The notes: generated from the letters alone by a model not told the origin. DNA of 61,995 nt from JBGTFE01 sp036403235 (GCA_036403235.1 DASWRI010000074.1:1-61995), one strand, 5' to 3'. Positions 17,931-28,025 are shown, counted from the first letter of the stretch. A program made the numbers and translations.

Positions 17931-18024
17931 TAAAAACTGAAAAATAAAGGCAAAAAGTAAAAGGTGAGAGTTAAATTAATCTCTCACCTTTTCTATTTTT
18001 AACTATCAGTTTTCAGTTTTTAAT
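17931..18024. repeat. Word palindrome P5, bidirectional terminator
   Basis: A perfect 12 bp stem AAAAGGTGAGAG (17959-17970) / CTCTCACCTTTT (17981-17992), followed by T-rich DNA, lies inside longer arms of the words GTAAAAACTG and CAGTTTTTAA. It spans the gap between the acyl-CoA synthetase stop (17924-17926) and the export protein stop (18025), which converge. Confidence 0.85.
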
Positions 18025-18996
18025 TTAGTAAAGAACTCTCTGCGGCAGCACGTTGGTGAAATTTTTGACCGAGCCGGTCGCAATTTCGAGAATCGTCTGC
18101 GCGACGCTTTTCTTTGTCTTATCGACGACGACGATATCTTCGGGCTGGAGCATTACGTCCTTTTCCTTTCCGTTTTTAATCAACTCATAATTGACTTTAA
18201 TAAAATCTCTTTTGTCCGGCGACTTGACGTTAAAACGTTGAATAACGATTTCCTTTTTCCGTGCCTCGCGGCTGAAACCGCCCGCCTGCGCGATGGCCTG
18301 CATCAGAGACAAGCCGGTTTCCGGTATGGTAATTTCCTTCAAAGACATCACCTCGCCGATAACGTAAACCGGCGGCGCAACACGCGCGACGATTAAATCG
18401 CCCGGATAAATTTCAGGGTTAGCCTGGCCGCTGCCCTGCTTGATGCTGTTGTAACTATACAGTTTGGACGGAACGTCGCGGCTGGCGGTCATTTCGCTTT
18501 TCCAAAAAGCCTCTTCTTCGGCGCTGGCCGTGCAGACGGGCGGCTGTGTATGAAAAACTTCAATCATTCCGCTGGCCGAAGCTTTTTTCAAACCGCCGGC
18601 AAAATTGATAAGCTCAAGCAAAGTCGCTTTGCGATTTAAGACAAATTGGAGCGGGTTGATAACCTCGCCGGAGACGACTGCGGGCGGGCGGCTTTTTCTT
18701 TCGGTGACGCGGACGCTGATTTGCGGATTTTTCAGATATTTTGATAAAAGCTTGGCGACGTCGGTGCGAAGATCCTTTTCCGTTTTGCATTTTGCGGCGA
18801 CGCCTTCGTCAAAAAACGGAACTTGAATCTTTCCGTCCTCATCGACGGTCGAAACAAAATTAAATTGTTCCTCGCCGAGCACTTTTCCTTCGACCACATC
18901 GCCCGGCCCGAGCAGATACCCGCGTGTTTCCTGCCCGAACGCCGTTTGAAACAGACAGATTGCCGCGACGAATAGAATTAAAGCTTTGACTTTCAT
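18025..18996 (-). CDS. Wza-like polysaccharide export protein
   Basis: 323 residues. A signal peptide (1-21) is followed by a poly-export domain starting GYLLGPGDVVEGKVLGE (about 26-100) and two SLBB-like segments (SGEVINPLQFVLNRKATLLELINFAGG and GEVMSLKEITIPETGLSLMQAIAQAGGF). No lipobox is seen, unlike E. coli Wza, and the C-terminus ends in a short hydrophobic/aromatic stretch. It would form the outer-membrane or periplasmic part of an exopolysaccharide exporter. It is divergent from the sugar-nucleotide dehydratase gene. Confidence 0.88.
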   Translation of the reverse strand: MKVKALILFVAAICLFQTAFGQETRGYLLGPGDVVEGKVLGEEQFNFVSTVDEDGKIQVPFFDEGVAAKCKTEKDLRTDVAKLLSKYLKNPQISVRVTERKSRPPAVVSGEVINPLQFVLNRKATLLELINFAGGLKKASASGMIEVFHTQPPVCTASAEEEAFWKSEMTASRDVPSKLYSYNSIKQGSGQANPEIYPGDLIVARVAPPVYVIGEVMSLKEITIPETGLSLMQAIAQAGGFSREARKKEIVIQRFNVKSPDKRDFIKVNYELIKNGKEKDVMLQPEDIVVVDKTKKSVAQTILEIATGSVKNFTNVLPQRVLY

Positions 18997-19118
18997 AAAT
19001 TATAAAACCTTGAAATGGAATTTTTCAGTGCTAAGAATAACGCAGAAACCAATTTGATTCAACCTTTTTGTCGTTCGGTTGCTTGTTAAAAACTTGTAAT
19101 TATTGATGATTTTATTAG

Positions 19119-19146
19119 TTGACAGTTCGACTTTTAGCAATGTAAC
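19119..19146 (+). promoter_or_regulatory. Possible promoter of the FlaA1-like dehydratase
   Basis: A perfect TTGACA (19119-19124) and a weaker TGTAAC (19141-19146), 16 bp apart. It lies in the 182 bp divergent spacer. The GTG start is 33 bases downstream. Confidence 0.4.
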
Positions 19147-19178
19147 TTCAAAATATAACCTTTCTTTCAATAATTGAA

Positions 19179-21149
19179 GTGGAAAATTTACCCGAAAAAA
19201 TTCAAACAGAGGAGAGATTCTGGTTTCTGCGCCGTCCGATACAGTTTTTGTCGGACGTGGCGGTGCTGGTCGGCGCTTTTCTGCTGGCCTATCTCTTGCG
19301 GCTCGATTTTTCTCTGCCCGAACCGTATTTGAGCAATTTTCTGAGCCAGCTTCCGTTTGTCGTGCTGGTGCAGTTTTCGGCGCTCTTTCTGGTCGGCGCG
19401 TATTCGATTATCTGGCGCTACGTCAGCCTCGAAGACATCAAGGCCTTTATCAAAGCCGCGTTTATCTCGGGCGTCGTCCTGCTTTTGTTCCGTTTGCTTT
19501 TGTCGCCCGAAAGATTTATCCAGTGGCAAGTTCCGCTTTCGGTGATTTTGATGGATACGGGACTGGCTTTCGCAGGACTTCTCGGCCTCCGAATTCTGCG
19601 CCGATTCGCTTATGAAATCGGTGAAAAACGCACGTTTGAAATCGGGAAACGCCGCATCAAACGCAAATCGACGCTTTTTGTCGGCGCGGGCCGCATCGGC
19701 GCTTTGGCCGTCAAGGACGTTCTCGGGCGCGCCGATACCGAATTCGAAGTCAAGGGATTTGTCGACGACGACCGCCGCAAAAAAGGCGGCAGCGTCAACG
19801 GCATCAAGGTTCTCGGCACGACCGACGACTTGGCGCGCCTGGTTGACGAGCTGAACATCGAACAGGTCGTCATCGCCATCGACCAGGCGCAGGGCAAAGA
19901 CATTCGCCGGATTTTGAACGTCTGCCGCGAAATTCCCGTCCGCGCGCGGATTGTGCCGAGCCTGCACGAAATCATTCACGGCCGCGTCCAGGTTTCGCGC
20001 ATCCGCGACGTGCAGATTGAAGACCTTCTCGGCCGCGAGCCGATTCATCTGGACGATAAAAACCTGCACGACTTTCTGACCGGAAAAATTGTGATGGTGA
20101 CGGGCGCGGGCGGCTCAATCGGCTCGGAGCTCGTCCGGCAAATCGCCGAATTTCGCCCGAAGCTGCTTTTATTGGTTGAAAGAACCGAATTTGTGCTTTT
20201 TCAAATCGAGCGCGAGCTGACAAAAAATTTTGCCGAGCTCAATTTCGTTCCGCTTCTGGCGGACGTCGGCGACCAGCCGCGGATACGCGAGATTTTCGCC
20301 GAATACGCGCCGGAAGTCGTCTTTCACGCCGCCGCGCACAAACACGTCCCGCTGATGGAAACGAACCCGACCGAAGCGATAAAAAACAATATTTTTGCGA
20401 CAAAATTAATCGGCGAGATGGCGGGCGAAGCCGGCGTCAGGGATTTCGTTTTGATTTCGACCGATAAAGCGGTCAACCCGACTTCGGTGATGGGCGCTTC
20501 AAAACGCATCGCTGAAATCGTTCTGCAAAGTCTGAACCGAAAATACCCGACGAATTTTATGGCCGTCCGGTTCGGCAACGTTTTGGGCTCGGCCGGCTCG
20601 GTCGTGCCGATTTTCCGCGAGCAAATCCGCAAAGGCGAGCCGATAACCGTCACGCATAAAGACATGACGCGCTATTTTATGACGATTCCCGAAGCCTCGC
20701 AGCTCGTTCTGCAGGCGGGCGCGCTCGGCGAAGGCGGCGAGATTTTTATTCTCGACATGGGCGAGCCGATAAAAATTCTCGATTTGGCCGAAGACATGAT
20801 TCGGCTTTCGGGCTTGCAGCCGTATGAAGACGTCGATGTCGTTTTCAGCGGTATTCGTCCGGGCGAAAAACTTTTTGAGGAGCTGGAAATCACCGGCGAA
20901 AATTTGCTGAAAACACGTCATCCGAAAATTTTTATCGGTAAAATCGCGGCTTATGAAAACGAGGAAGTTGCCGACATTCTGAGCAATTTCCGACAGGCCG
21001 TCGATGCCAACGACGCGGCGAAAATTCGCAGATTGTTCAATCATTTCCTGCCCGAAGCAAAAATTCACACAGCCGCCGCCGAAAAAGAACAAATTATAAA
21101 TCCGGAACAAAAAACGATTTCCGCGACCTCGAAACTGGCTTTGGAATAA
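19179..21149 (+). CDS. Membrane nucleoside-diphosphate-sugar 4,6-dehydratase (CapD/FlaA1-like)
   Basis: 656 residues. Four membrane helices (about 22-115) are followed by a Rossmann-like sensor domain (about 165-260, LFVGAGRIGALAVKDVL) and a short-chain dehydrogenase domain from 295 (VTGAGGSIGSELV). The active site reads TSVMGASK: Met replaces Tyr, as in UDP-GlcNAc 4,6-dehydratases such as FlaA1/PglF. It makes the keto sugar precursor of capsule or O-antigen sugars. The GTG start at 19179 is the only one that keeps the full first helix; no clear ribosome site is seen. Divergent from the Wza-like exporter. Confidence 0.93.
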   Translation: MENLPEKIQTEERFWFLRRPIQFLSDVAVLVGAFLLAYLLRLDFSLPEPYLSNFLSQLPFVVLVQFSALFLVGAYSIIWRYVSLEDIKAFIKAAFISGVVLLLFRLLLSPERFIQWQVPLSVILMDTGLAFAGLLGLRILRRFAYEIGEKRTFEIGKRRIKRKSTLFVGAGRIGALAVKDVLGRADTEFEVKGFVDDDRRKKGGSVNGIKVLGTTDDLARLVDELNIEQVVIAIDQAQGKDIRRILNVCREIPVRARIVPSLHEIIHGRVQVSRIRDVQIEDLLGREPIHLDDKNLHDFLTGKIVMVTGAGGSIGSELVRQIAEFRPKLLLLVERTEFVLFQIERELTKNFAELNFVPLLADVGDQPRIREIFAEYAPEVVFHAAAHKHVPLMETNPTEAIKNNIFATKLIGEMAGEAGVRDFVLISTDKAVNPTSVMGASKRIAEIVLQSLNRKYPTNFMAVRFGNVLGSAGSVVPIFREQIRKGEPITVTHKDMTRYFMTIPEASQLVLQAGALGEGGEIFILDMGEPIKILDLAEDMIRLSGLQPYEDVDVVFSGIRPGEKLFEELEITGENLLKTRHPKIFIGKIAAYENEEVADILSNFRQAVDANDAAKIRRLFNHFLPEAKIHTAAAEKEQIINPEQKTISATSKLALE

Positions 21150-21151
21150 TT

Positions 21152-23497
21152 ATGCGGAAAGTTGTTTTAGTTTTGTTTTTTTCGCTTCTGTCCGCCTCTG
21201 CATCTTTGGCGCAAACCACACAAAAGTTTTCCGGCACGATTTTGACGCAGATGTTTGAGGTCGTGCCTAACGTGACAGTCGAAGTTCAGACGTTTGACGG
21301 GAAATTGACGACCGTCAGCGGCGCGGAAGGAAAATTTTCTCTGCAAGTTCCGAACGAATCGCTCTCGGTAAAATTTTACGGCAATAACATCGAGCCGGTT
21401 ACCAGATTTTTTGCGCCAAACGATAAGCTCGAAAACGTTCAGATAAAAGTGACTTTCGTCGTCCCGCCCGTCAACGAAACGGTCACGATTCAAGCCGACA
21501 CGCTCTCGCCCGATATCGAAACTCGAAACGACACCGTTTACAAAAACTTTCTTTTTAACCGCGACGACCAGCTGATTCAAACGCTCAGCGCCGGAATCAA
21601 CGCCGGACAGCACGAAGGCGGCGGAAAATCTCTGGAAATCCGTCGTTTCGGATTTAATCTCGACCACGGCGGCGTCAACGGCGGCTTGAAAATTCTGGTT
21701 GACGACGTCCAGCAAAATCAAGCGACGCAGGGACACGGGCAGGGCTATCTCGGCTCGCTCAAATCGCTGTCGAGCGAGCTCGTCGAGGACGTTTCCATTA
21801 TCAACGGCCCTTTTTCCGCGGCCTACGGCGATTTTTCCGGGCTCGGCGTCGTCCAGATTCGGCAGAAAGAATCGCTCGCGCAGCAACTTACGGCGCGGAT
21901 TCAGGCCGGAAGCTTTCGCACGTTTCGCACGTTTTTGGCTTATAGTCCAAAAATTAGAAACGTCGATTCGTTTCTCGCGTATGAATTTTCCTACACCGAC
22001 GGCCCTTTCAAAAATCCTTTGAAATACCGGCGCGATAACGTGACGGGAAATTTCACGTATAAATTCGGCGACAAAAAAGCGCTCGGATTAAAACTAAATT
22101 TCGGGCGCAACGATTTTACGTCGTCCGGACAAATTCCGCTCGATTTGGTCGCAAACGGCGCGCTCGGCCGTTTCGGATTTATCGACCCGGACAACGGCGG
22201 AAAAGTTGAGCTCGGCACCGTCGGCGCATATTTTCGCAAAGAATTTAAAACGGGCGCGACCTTTAAGGCCGACGCTTTTCTAGGCCGCTCGCTTTTCGAT
22301 TTGTGGTCGAATTTTACGTTTTTCCTAAACGACCCGATTTACGGCGACGAAATCCAGCAGCACGACTCAAGATTGCAGGAAGGCGCAAACGTGCAATTCC
22401 TGAAACCGTATAAATTTTTCGGGCGGCAATCGCTTTTAACCGTCGGCGGAAACTTTCTCGCCAATCAAATCAACGTCGGGCTTTATCCTTCGATTTCAAG
22501 AAATCCGAACCGTAAATTTTTGCCGGGAAACGTCGATAACGCCAACGTTCTTTTGACGTCGGCGCAGGCGAATATCAATAATTTTGCCGCTTACGCGCAA
22601 AACGGAATCGATTTTTTCAATGGCCATCTTCGCTTTGAAGCGGGATTGCGGTTTGATTATTTTACGTTTGACGTCAACGGTTTCGAGACGAGCGACGCTA
22701 CGCGGATTCTTCGGGGAAAGGAAAGCACGGGCGCGTTTCAGCCGAAGCTCGCGCTCGCGTGGTCGCCGTTCGAGCGCTTTCCCGTTTCGTTTTACGCCAA
22801 TTACGGGCGCGGCATCTCAAGCCAGGACGCGCGCGGCATCGTCAGAAATCCGGACGCTCCGAAAATCTCGACGACCGATTTTTACCAGCTCGGTACGTCG
22901 TATAATTCGAATCGCTTTTCGGCGGTTCTCAGCTCGTTTTTTATCGACCGCTCAAACGAGCAGGTTTATATTCCCGACGACGGAAGTCTCGAATTGGCCG
23001 GGCGCTCGCGCTCTTACGGCGTCGAATTCAGAACGTCGGCGAAACTGACCAAAAATGTAAGCTTCAACGCCGGTCTGACGCAGGTTTTGCGCGCGTTTTA
23101 TCCCGGCCAATTTACTTCCGACAATCGCCGCATAATCGTTGACAGCGCGCCGAAACGAACGGCCAACGCCGCGCTCGTCTTGTCCGAATTTTACGGTTTT
23201 AACTCATCAATCAACTGGCGCAGCATTTCGAGTTATCGCCTCGACGGCGAGGATGCGGGAATTCGCGCCGCCGGAAACGACGTTTTTGATTTTGCGCTTT
23301 CGAAACGCGTGCGAAAATGGGTTGATTTTAATGTCTCGATTGATAATCTTTTCAACAAACGATATTTTGAAACGCAAAATTATTTCGAGTCGCGCACCGC
23401 GCCGGGTGCGCCGATTGTCTCGCGCATCCACACGACGCCCGGCTATCCGTTTACGATTAGTTTTGGCCTCACGTTTCGATTTTGGGCGAAAGAATAA
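21152..23497 (+). CDS. TonB-dependent receptor with carboxypeptidase-like N-domain
   Basis: 781 residues. A signal peptide (1-20) precedes a carboxypeptidase-regulatory-like beta sandwich (about 25-110), a plug (about 115-245, with LKILVDDVQQNQ and PFSAAYGDFSGLG) and a 22-strand type barrel to the end (final FGLTFRFW). It imports a large substrate, possibly sugar or siderophore, with TonB/ExbBD energy. It starts two bases after the dehydratase stop and is probably cotranscribed with it. Substrate is not deducible. Confidence 0.93.
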   Translation: MRKVVLVLFFSLLSASASLAQTTQKFSGTILTQMFEVVPNVTVEVQTFDGKLTTVSGAEGKFSLQVPNESLSVKFYGNNIEPVTRFFAPNDKLENVQIKVTFVVPPVNETVTIQADTLSPDIETRNDTVYKNFLFNRDDQLIQTLSAGINAGQHEGGGKSLEIRRFGFNLDHGGVNGGLKILVDDVQQNQATQGHGQGYLGSLKSLSSELVEDVSIINGPFSAAYGDFSGLGVVQIRQKESLAQQLTARIQAGSFRTFRTFLAYSPKIRNVDSFLAYEFSYTDGPFKNPLKYRRDNVTGNFTYKFGDKKALGLKLNFGRNDFTSSGQIPLDLVANGALGRFGFIDPDNGGKVELGTVGAYFRKEFKTGATFKADAFLGRSLFDLWSNFTFFLNDPIYGDEIQQHDSRLQEGANVQFLKPYKFFGRQSLLTVGGNFLANQINVGLYPSISRNPNRKFLPGNVDNANVLLTSAQANINNFAAYAQNGIDFFNGHLRFEAGLRFDYFTFDVNGFETSDATRILRGKESTGAFQPKLALAWSPFERFPVSFYANYGRGISSQDARGIVRNPDAPKISTTDFYQLGTSYNSNRFSAVLSSFFIDRSNEQVYIPDDGSLELAGRSRSYGVEFRTSAKLTKNVSFNAGLTQVLRAFYPGQFTSDNRRIIVDSAPKRTANAALVLSEFYGFNSSINWRSISSYRLDGEDAGIRAAGNDVFDFALSKRVRKWVDFNVSIDNLFNKRYFETQNYFESRTAPGAPIVSRIHTTPGYPFTISFGLTFRFWAKE

Positions 23498-23560
23498 ACT
23501 CTCTGGCAACCGAATTTGCTAAAATAACTTCTCTCTTTTTGGAGATTGTGAGAGGTATAT

Positions 23561-24826
23561 ATGTTTTTCGCACGACGATTTGTCGCTCATTTAATTTTAT
23601 TTTCGTTTCTGCTCGCCTGTTCGGCGTCTTCGCAAAGTCAAAACGCGCAGCAAAACCCAATTCCCGAGCGCGTCGCAATCCGCGCCGCGCGAATGCTCGA
23701 CGCAGCCGAGGGGAAATTAATTAACAATGCGGTCGTCGTGGTCGAAAACGACAAAATCGTCTCGGCCGGAAGCGATACGGCAATTCCGCCGGACGCAAAA
23801 ATTATCGATTTGGGCGACGCGACAATTCTGCCCGGTTTGATAGACGCGCACACGCACATCACATACCATTTCGACGAAAACGGGCGTTTTGGCGAAACCG
23901 GCGACGCCAGCGCGCAGGTCACTTTGAAATACGCCGAAGAAAATGCGCGCCTGACGCTCGAAGCCGGATTTACGACGATTCGAAACTTAGGCGATTCGAC
24001 GGGCGTCGACGTTTATCTGCGCGACGAAATCAAGCGCGGCGAAACGACTGGCCCGCGAATGATTGTTTCGGGCTATCCGATGCTTTCCAGCATCTTGAGC
24101 GGCGCGAAAAAACAGGAGGAGCGCGTCGAGCGCATCAGGCAGTTTGTCAAAGACAGAATCGCCGAAAAAGTCGATGTTATCAAGATTTTCGAAGGCGTCG
24201 ACGCATTTGGAAATCCGCTTTTTTCGGCCAAAGAAATTCGCGCGGCAGTCGAAGAAGCGCGCAAAGCCAATTTAAAAGTCGCCGTTCACGCGCACGAAGC
24301 CGCGGCCGTCATCGCGGCCGTGACAGGCGGCTGTGATTCTATCGAGCACGGAAGTTTTTTGACCGACGAAGCGATTCGCCTTCTGGCCAAAAAGCGGGTG
24401 GCGCTCGTCCCGACGCTTTATCTTCCGACGCATTATCTCGAACATAAAAAACAATTTGCCTTTGACGCCTCGACGTGGGATTTTTTTGAAAAGTTAAAGG
24501 CAAACAACCTGGAAAACGCGCGCAAAGCAAAAGTGCGCGGCGTCTGGATTGTCAACGGTTCGGACGCCGTCGCGGGCTATCACGGAAACAACGCGCGCGA
24601 AATCGAATGGCTCACCAAAGCCGGACTGAAACCCGCCGAAGCGATTCGCGCGGCGACGATTGACGCGGCCGAACTGCTCGGCTTAAAAGGCCAAATCGGC
24701 GAAATCCGGCCGGGATTTTTCGCCGACGTCATCGCCGTTTCCGGCAATCCGCTGGACGATACTTCGAGTCTTGAACGAGTTGCATTTGTGATGAAATCGG
24801 GTAAAGTAATTAAATCAAAATTATGA
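23561..24826 (+). CDS. Exported metal-dependent amidohydrolase
   Basis: 421 residues, imidazolonepropionase-like. A lipoprotein signal (LLAC at about 20) targets it to the envelope. Metal ligands: DAHTHIT (near 102), a Lys in DVIKIFEGVD (about 210), two further His in VAVHAHEAAAV, and a late Asp in VNGSDAV. This is the exported dipeptidase/amidohydrolase branch. It starts after a good GAGAGG ribosome site. The following aminotransferase overlaps its TGA, so the two are translationally coupled, suggesting peptide or amide breakdown followed by transamination. Confidence 0.9.
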   Translation: MFFARRFVAHLILFSFLLACSASSQSQNAQQNPIPERVAIRAARMLDAAEGKLINNAVVVVENDKIVSAGSDTAIPPDAKIIDLGDATILPGLIDAHTHITYHFDENGRFGETGDASAQVTLKYAEENARLTLEAGFTTIRNLGDSTGVDVYLRDEIKRGETTGPRMIVSGYPMLSSILSGAKKQEERVERIRQFVKDRIAEKVDVIKIFEGVDAFGNPLFSAKEIRAAVEEARKANLKVAVHAHEAAAVIAAVTGGCDSIEHGSFLTDEAIRLLAKKRVALVPTLYLPTHYLEHKKQFAFDASTWDFFEKLKANNLENARKAKVRGVWIVNGSDAVAGYHGNNAREIEWLTKAGLKPAEAIRAATIDAAELLGLKGQIGEIRPGFFADVIAVSGNPLDDTSSLERVAFVMKSGKVIKSKL

Positions 24827-26049
24827 ATCCAATCCAGACAATGCAAAAAAATCGAATCTCAAAAAAAGCGGCGAGCTTTACCGAATCGGTCATTCGCGAG
24901 ATGACGCGCGAGGCTTTGAAATACGGCGCGGTCAATCTCGGCCAGGGATTTCCCGATTTTGCCGCGCCCGAAGACATCAAGCAAAAGGCGATGGACGCGA
25001 TTGCCGACGATTATAATCAATACGCGATAACGTGGGGCGTCAAATCGTTTCGCGACGCGATTGCGGCGAAGACGAAATGGTTTTTAGGTTTGGACGTTGA
25101 CCCGGAAACCGAGATTACCGTGACGTGCGGCTCGACCGAGGGAATGATTGCGGGCATGATGGCGACGGTCGACGCGGGCGAAGAAGTCATCGTTTTCGAG
25201 CCGTTTTACGAAAATTACGCGCCGGACGCGATTCTTTCGGACGCGACGCCGCGCCATGTGCCGCTTTATCTGAGGGAAGACGGCTGGCATTTTGAACGCG
25301 AAGAACTCCGCGCGGCTTTCAGCGAGCGGACAAAAGCGATTATCATCTGCAACCCGAACAACCCGACCGGAAAAGTTTTCACGCGCGAAGAGTTGGAGTT
25401 TATCGCCGGTTTATGCAAAGAATTTGACGCGATTTGCTTCACCGACGAAATCTACGAGCACATAATTTACAAAGGTAAGCGTGACGCGGGACAAATGACG
25501 ACGGACAATCCGAGACACATTTCGATGGCGCAGCTCGACGGCATGCGCGAGCGGACGGTCGTCGTTAATTCGCTTTCGAAAACTTATTCTGTAACGGGCT
25601 GGCGCGTCGGCTACTGCATTGCGCCGCCGGACATTTCGGGCGCGATTCGGAAAGTGCACGATTTTTTGACGGTCGGCGCGGCAAATCCGCTCCAGCACGC
25701 GGGCGCGTATGCTCTGAGTTTGCCCGAAAAATATTACGCCGGTTTGCAGAAAGAATATCAGCGAAAACGCGATTTTATCGTGCCCGTTTTGCAGAAAGCC
25801 GGTTTTAAATGCAGTCCGCCCGACGGCGCGTATTACGTGATGACCGACGTTTCCGGTTTCGGATTTGAAAACGACGTCGAAATTACAAAATTTCTGATTC
25901 GCGAAATCGGCGTCGCGGTCGTTCCCGGCTCGTCGTTTTATCACGACGCGAGCTTGGGCAAAAATCAGGTTCGCTTTTGCTTCTGCAAAAAGGACGAAAC
26001 CTTGGAAGCGGCGGCGGAAAGACTGCAAAAATTAAAATCAAAAATCTAA
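24823..26049 (+). CDS. Class I/II aminotransferase, kynurenine/methionine type
   Basis: 408 residues. Start ATGA overlaps the amidohydrolase stop. Seen: NLGQGFPDFAAPEDIK, the NNPTGKVF loop, and the PLP Lys in SLSKTYSVTGWRVGY (about 248), plus RVGY and RFCFCKKDE at the end. Length and the GQGFPDF motif match the kynurenine/glutamine transaminase K/methionine aminotransferase group. It is a PLP enzyme of the cytoplasm that moves amino groups from sulfur or aromatic amino acids. A double-hairpin terminator follows. Confidence 0.92.
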   Translation: MNPIQTMQKNRISKKAASFTESVIREMTREALKYGAVNLGQGFPDFAAPEDIKQKAMDAIADDYNQYAITWGVKSFRDAIAAKTKWFLGLDVDPETEITVTCGSTEGMIAGMMATVDAGEEVIVFEPFYENYAPDAILSDATPRHVPLYLREDGWHFEREELRAAFSERTKAIIICNPNNPTGKVFTREELEFIAGLCKEFDAICFTDEIYEHIIYKGKRDAGQMTTDNPRHISMAQLDGMRERTVVVNSLSKTYSVTGWRVGYCIAPPDISGAIRKVHDFLTVGAANPLQHAGAYALSLPEKYYAGLQKEYQRKRDFIVPVLQKAGFKCSPPDGAYYVMTDVSGFGFENDVEITKFLIREIGVAVVPGSSFYHDASLGKNQVRFCFCKKDETLEAAAERLQKLKSKI

Positions 26050-26084
26050 AAGAAACAGAACGCGAACGACGCGGATTAAACCAA

Positions 26085-26125
26085 TGCGCGGATAAGAAAA
26101 TAATTATTTTTGTTTTATCCGCGCA
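26085..26125. repeat. Word palindrome P6, near-perfect cruciform
   Basis: TGCGCGGATAA (26085-26095) pairs with TTATCCGCGCA (26115-26125), and the interior AAAATAATTATTTT is itself a palindrome. A related word GACGCGGATTAAAC lies just upstream. It lies between the aminotransferase stop and the next terminator. Confidence 0.7.
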
Positions 26126-26139
26126 CATCGGCTTAAAAA

Positions 26140-26180
26140 GAAAAAAGCCCGACATTTATAATAAACGTCGGGCTTTTTTC
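26140..26180. terminator. Bidirectional terminator
   Basis: Stem GAAAAAAGCCCGAC (26140-26153) / GTCGGGCTTTTTTC (26167-26180), A/T-flanked on both sides, between the convergent aminotransferase and BON-protein genes. Confidence 0.93.
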
Positions 26181-26202
26181 TTTTGCTGGTTTTTATTTCT
26201 AA

Positions 26203-26769
26203 CTACTGTTTCTTTGTATTTGTGGTGGTCGATTTTTTGTCCGAATCGGTCGTGCTGACGCTACTGCTTGAAGAGCTGCTTGCCTCAACTTTCAGCGTAT
26301 TTTTAACGTCTTTTACGCCTGAAACCGATTTGGCGACCGAAGCTGCTTTGTCGCTCTGAGCTTTATCGGGAATAGTTCCGCGCAGAGTTACAACCGCGTT
26401 ATTAACATCAACGTTAATTCCTGTTGATGTTAAGCCGCTTGTTCCCAAAAGGTCGGCTCGAACTTTTGTCCAGAGCCAGCCGTCTTCAGCGCCCTGACCG
26501 ATTTTGCTTCCCAAGCCTTTCGCCTGCGTAGAATAGGTTTCCTTATTCTTTTCGTAATCTTCTTTAGTCAACGTTTTGTTGCTATTGGCGTTGCTGTTCA
26601 TCGTGCCGGTATTGGCATTTCCGTTATTGTTAACAACCGTGATGTTATTGGCATTCATGTTGTTATTCGTATTGTTTCTTGCGTTGTTCGTGTTAGGCGC
26701 GGTCGTTTCGCAGCCCGCAAAAATCGCCGCCGTTGCGGCAACCAAAGTTAAAATAATCAGTCTTCTCAT
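26203..26769 (-). CDS. BON-domain lipoprotein with Asn-rich linker
   Basis: 188 residues. Lipobox IFAGC (Cys at 19) anchors it to the membrane. An Asn-rich, low-complexity stretch (about 25-64) acts as a linker. A single BON domain (about 95-160: INVDVNNAVVTLRGTIPDKAQSDKAASVAKSVSGVKDVKNTL) follows, then a Ser/Thr tail. BON domains bind membranes, and in OsmY and DolP help envelope integrity under stress. It is a single gene. Confidence 0.9.
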   Translation of the reverse strand: MRRLIILTLVAATAAIFAGCETTAPNTNNARNNTNNNMNANNITVVNNNGNANTGTMNSNANSNKTLTKEDYEKNKETYSTQAKGLGSKIGQGAEDGWLWTKVRADLLGTSGLTSTGINVDVNNAVVTLRGTIPDKAQSDKAASVAKSVSGVKDVKNTLKVEASSSSSSSVSTTDSDKKSTTTNTKKQ

Positions 26770-27041
26770 AATTTTATTCCCTCTGTCCGTAGCAAAATTT
26801 CTATCGAAAGTTAAAAAACTTTCTCCATTATCCTAGTATATCCGGGCGCCAATTTGCAAAAGAAGACGGCATAAATAAAGGCTTAAATTTAATAAATTGT
26901 GCATAAAAATTTTATTGTCGGCGCGCCCGTCTCGCCCGCTCAAAAGCAACTTTTTGGCTTTTCGGCGCAACCTAAATTTTACATACAGCATAAAAACTGC
27001 AAAGATTCTTTTGCACAATTAAGAAAAACCGGAGGTTTTAT

Positions 27042-28025
27042 ATGTTTCGCAAATCATTATTCGTATTTTTGCTTTTGATTTCCGTCTGCGTGCTCGCGTT
27101 CGCGCAGCAGTCCGAAAACAGGGCCGAACAGAAATTTGCCTTTGTTTTCGGCGATGAAGGCGGTTATCTCGGCGTCGAGACGCAGGAAGTAACAAAGGAA
27201 AATTTCTCAAAATTCGGTCTTTCAAAAGTTCAGGGCGTGGTGATTGAAAAAGTTCTGGAAAATTCGCCCGCTACGCAAGCCGGATTGCAGGCAGGCGACG
27301 TGATTTTGAAATTTAACGGCGAGGAAGCGACGAGCATCAAAAAATTGACTCGTCTTATCGGCGAAGTCGCGCCCGACCACCAGGCGACGCTGACCGTTTT
27401 GCGCGGCGGAAGCGAGCGCGAAATTGTCGTTACGCTCGGCAAGCGCCCGCCGATGGGGCTATTTGAAACCGGACGATTCAATATGCCGATTCCCTTTCCG
27501 AACGGACAATTCCCGCAGCTTCCGCCGATGACCGATGTGCCGCAGATGCGCCAGATTCCCGTTCCCGGCGACCAGCCGAACGTTTTCGTCTTTAGAAACG
27601 GCGGCCGTCAAATCGGCGTCGCCGCGCAGTCTTTGACAAAACAGCTCGCCGAATATTTCGGCGTCGACGAAGGCAAAGGCCTCCTCATCAGCAGCGTCCG
27701 CGAAAACTCGCCCGCCGCGCGCGCCGGTCTCAAAGCCGGAGACGTGATTGTCGAAGCCGAAGGCCGGGAAATCAAAAGCGACATCGATTTGATTCGCCTT
27801 ATCAACGAAAAGAAGGAAGGCGATATCAGCTTGACGATTATCCGCGACAAAAATCGCCAGACCGTTAGCGTTATGCCCGAAGCGTCTAAAGACGAGATGA
27901 AACCGTTTGAAAATTTCATCAAACCGGGCGATTTGCCGCAGATGAATTTTCAGCCGATGCCGAAGATGGAAGCGATGCCGGCTCTTCCGAGCATGCCGAT
28001 AGCGCCGCCGACGCGAGTTTTGTAG
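27042..28025 (+). CDS. Secreted double-PDZ protein
   Basis: 327 residues. A signal peptide (1-21) is followed by two PDZ domains: about 48-135 (GYLGVETQEV and AGLQAGDVILKFNG) and about 190-280 (IGVAAQSLTKQ and AGLKAGDVIVEAEG). A Met/Pro-rich tail ends the protein. There is no trypsin-like domain, so this is not a full DegP protease; it may bind C-terminal tails of unfolded outer-membrane proteins or act with a separate protease. The ribosome site CGGAGG is excellent. Convergent with the lipoprotein gene. Confidence 0.87.
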   Translation: MFRKSLFVFLLLISVCVLAFAQQSENRAEQKFAFVFGDEGGYLGVETQEVTKENFSKFGLSKVQGVVIEKVLENSPATQAGLQAGDVILKFNGEEATSIKKLTRLIGEVAPDHQATLTVLRGGSEREIVVTLGKRPPMGLFETGRFNMPIPFPNGQFPQLPPMTDVPQMRQIPVPGDQPNVFVFRNGGRQIGVAAQSLTKQLAEYFGVDEGKGLLISSVRENSPAARAGLKAGDVIVEAEGREIKSDIDLIRLINEKKEGDISLTIIRDKNRQTVSVMPEASKDEMKPFENFIKPGDLPQMNFQPMPKMEAMPALPSMPIAPPTRVL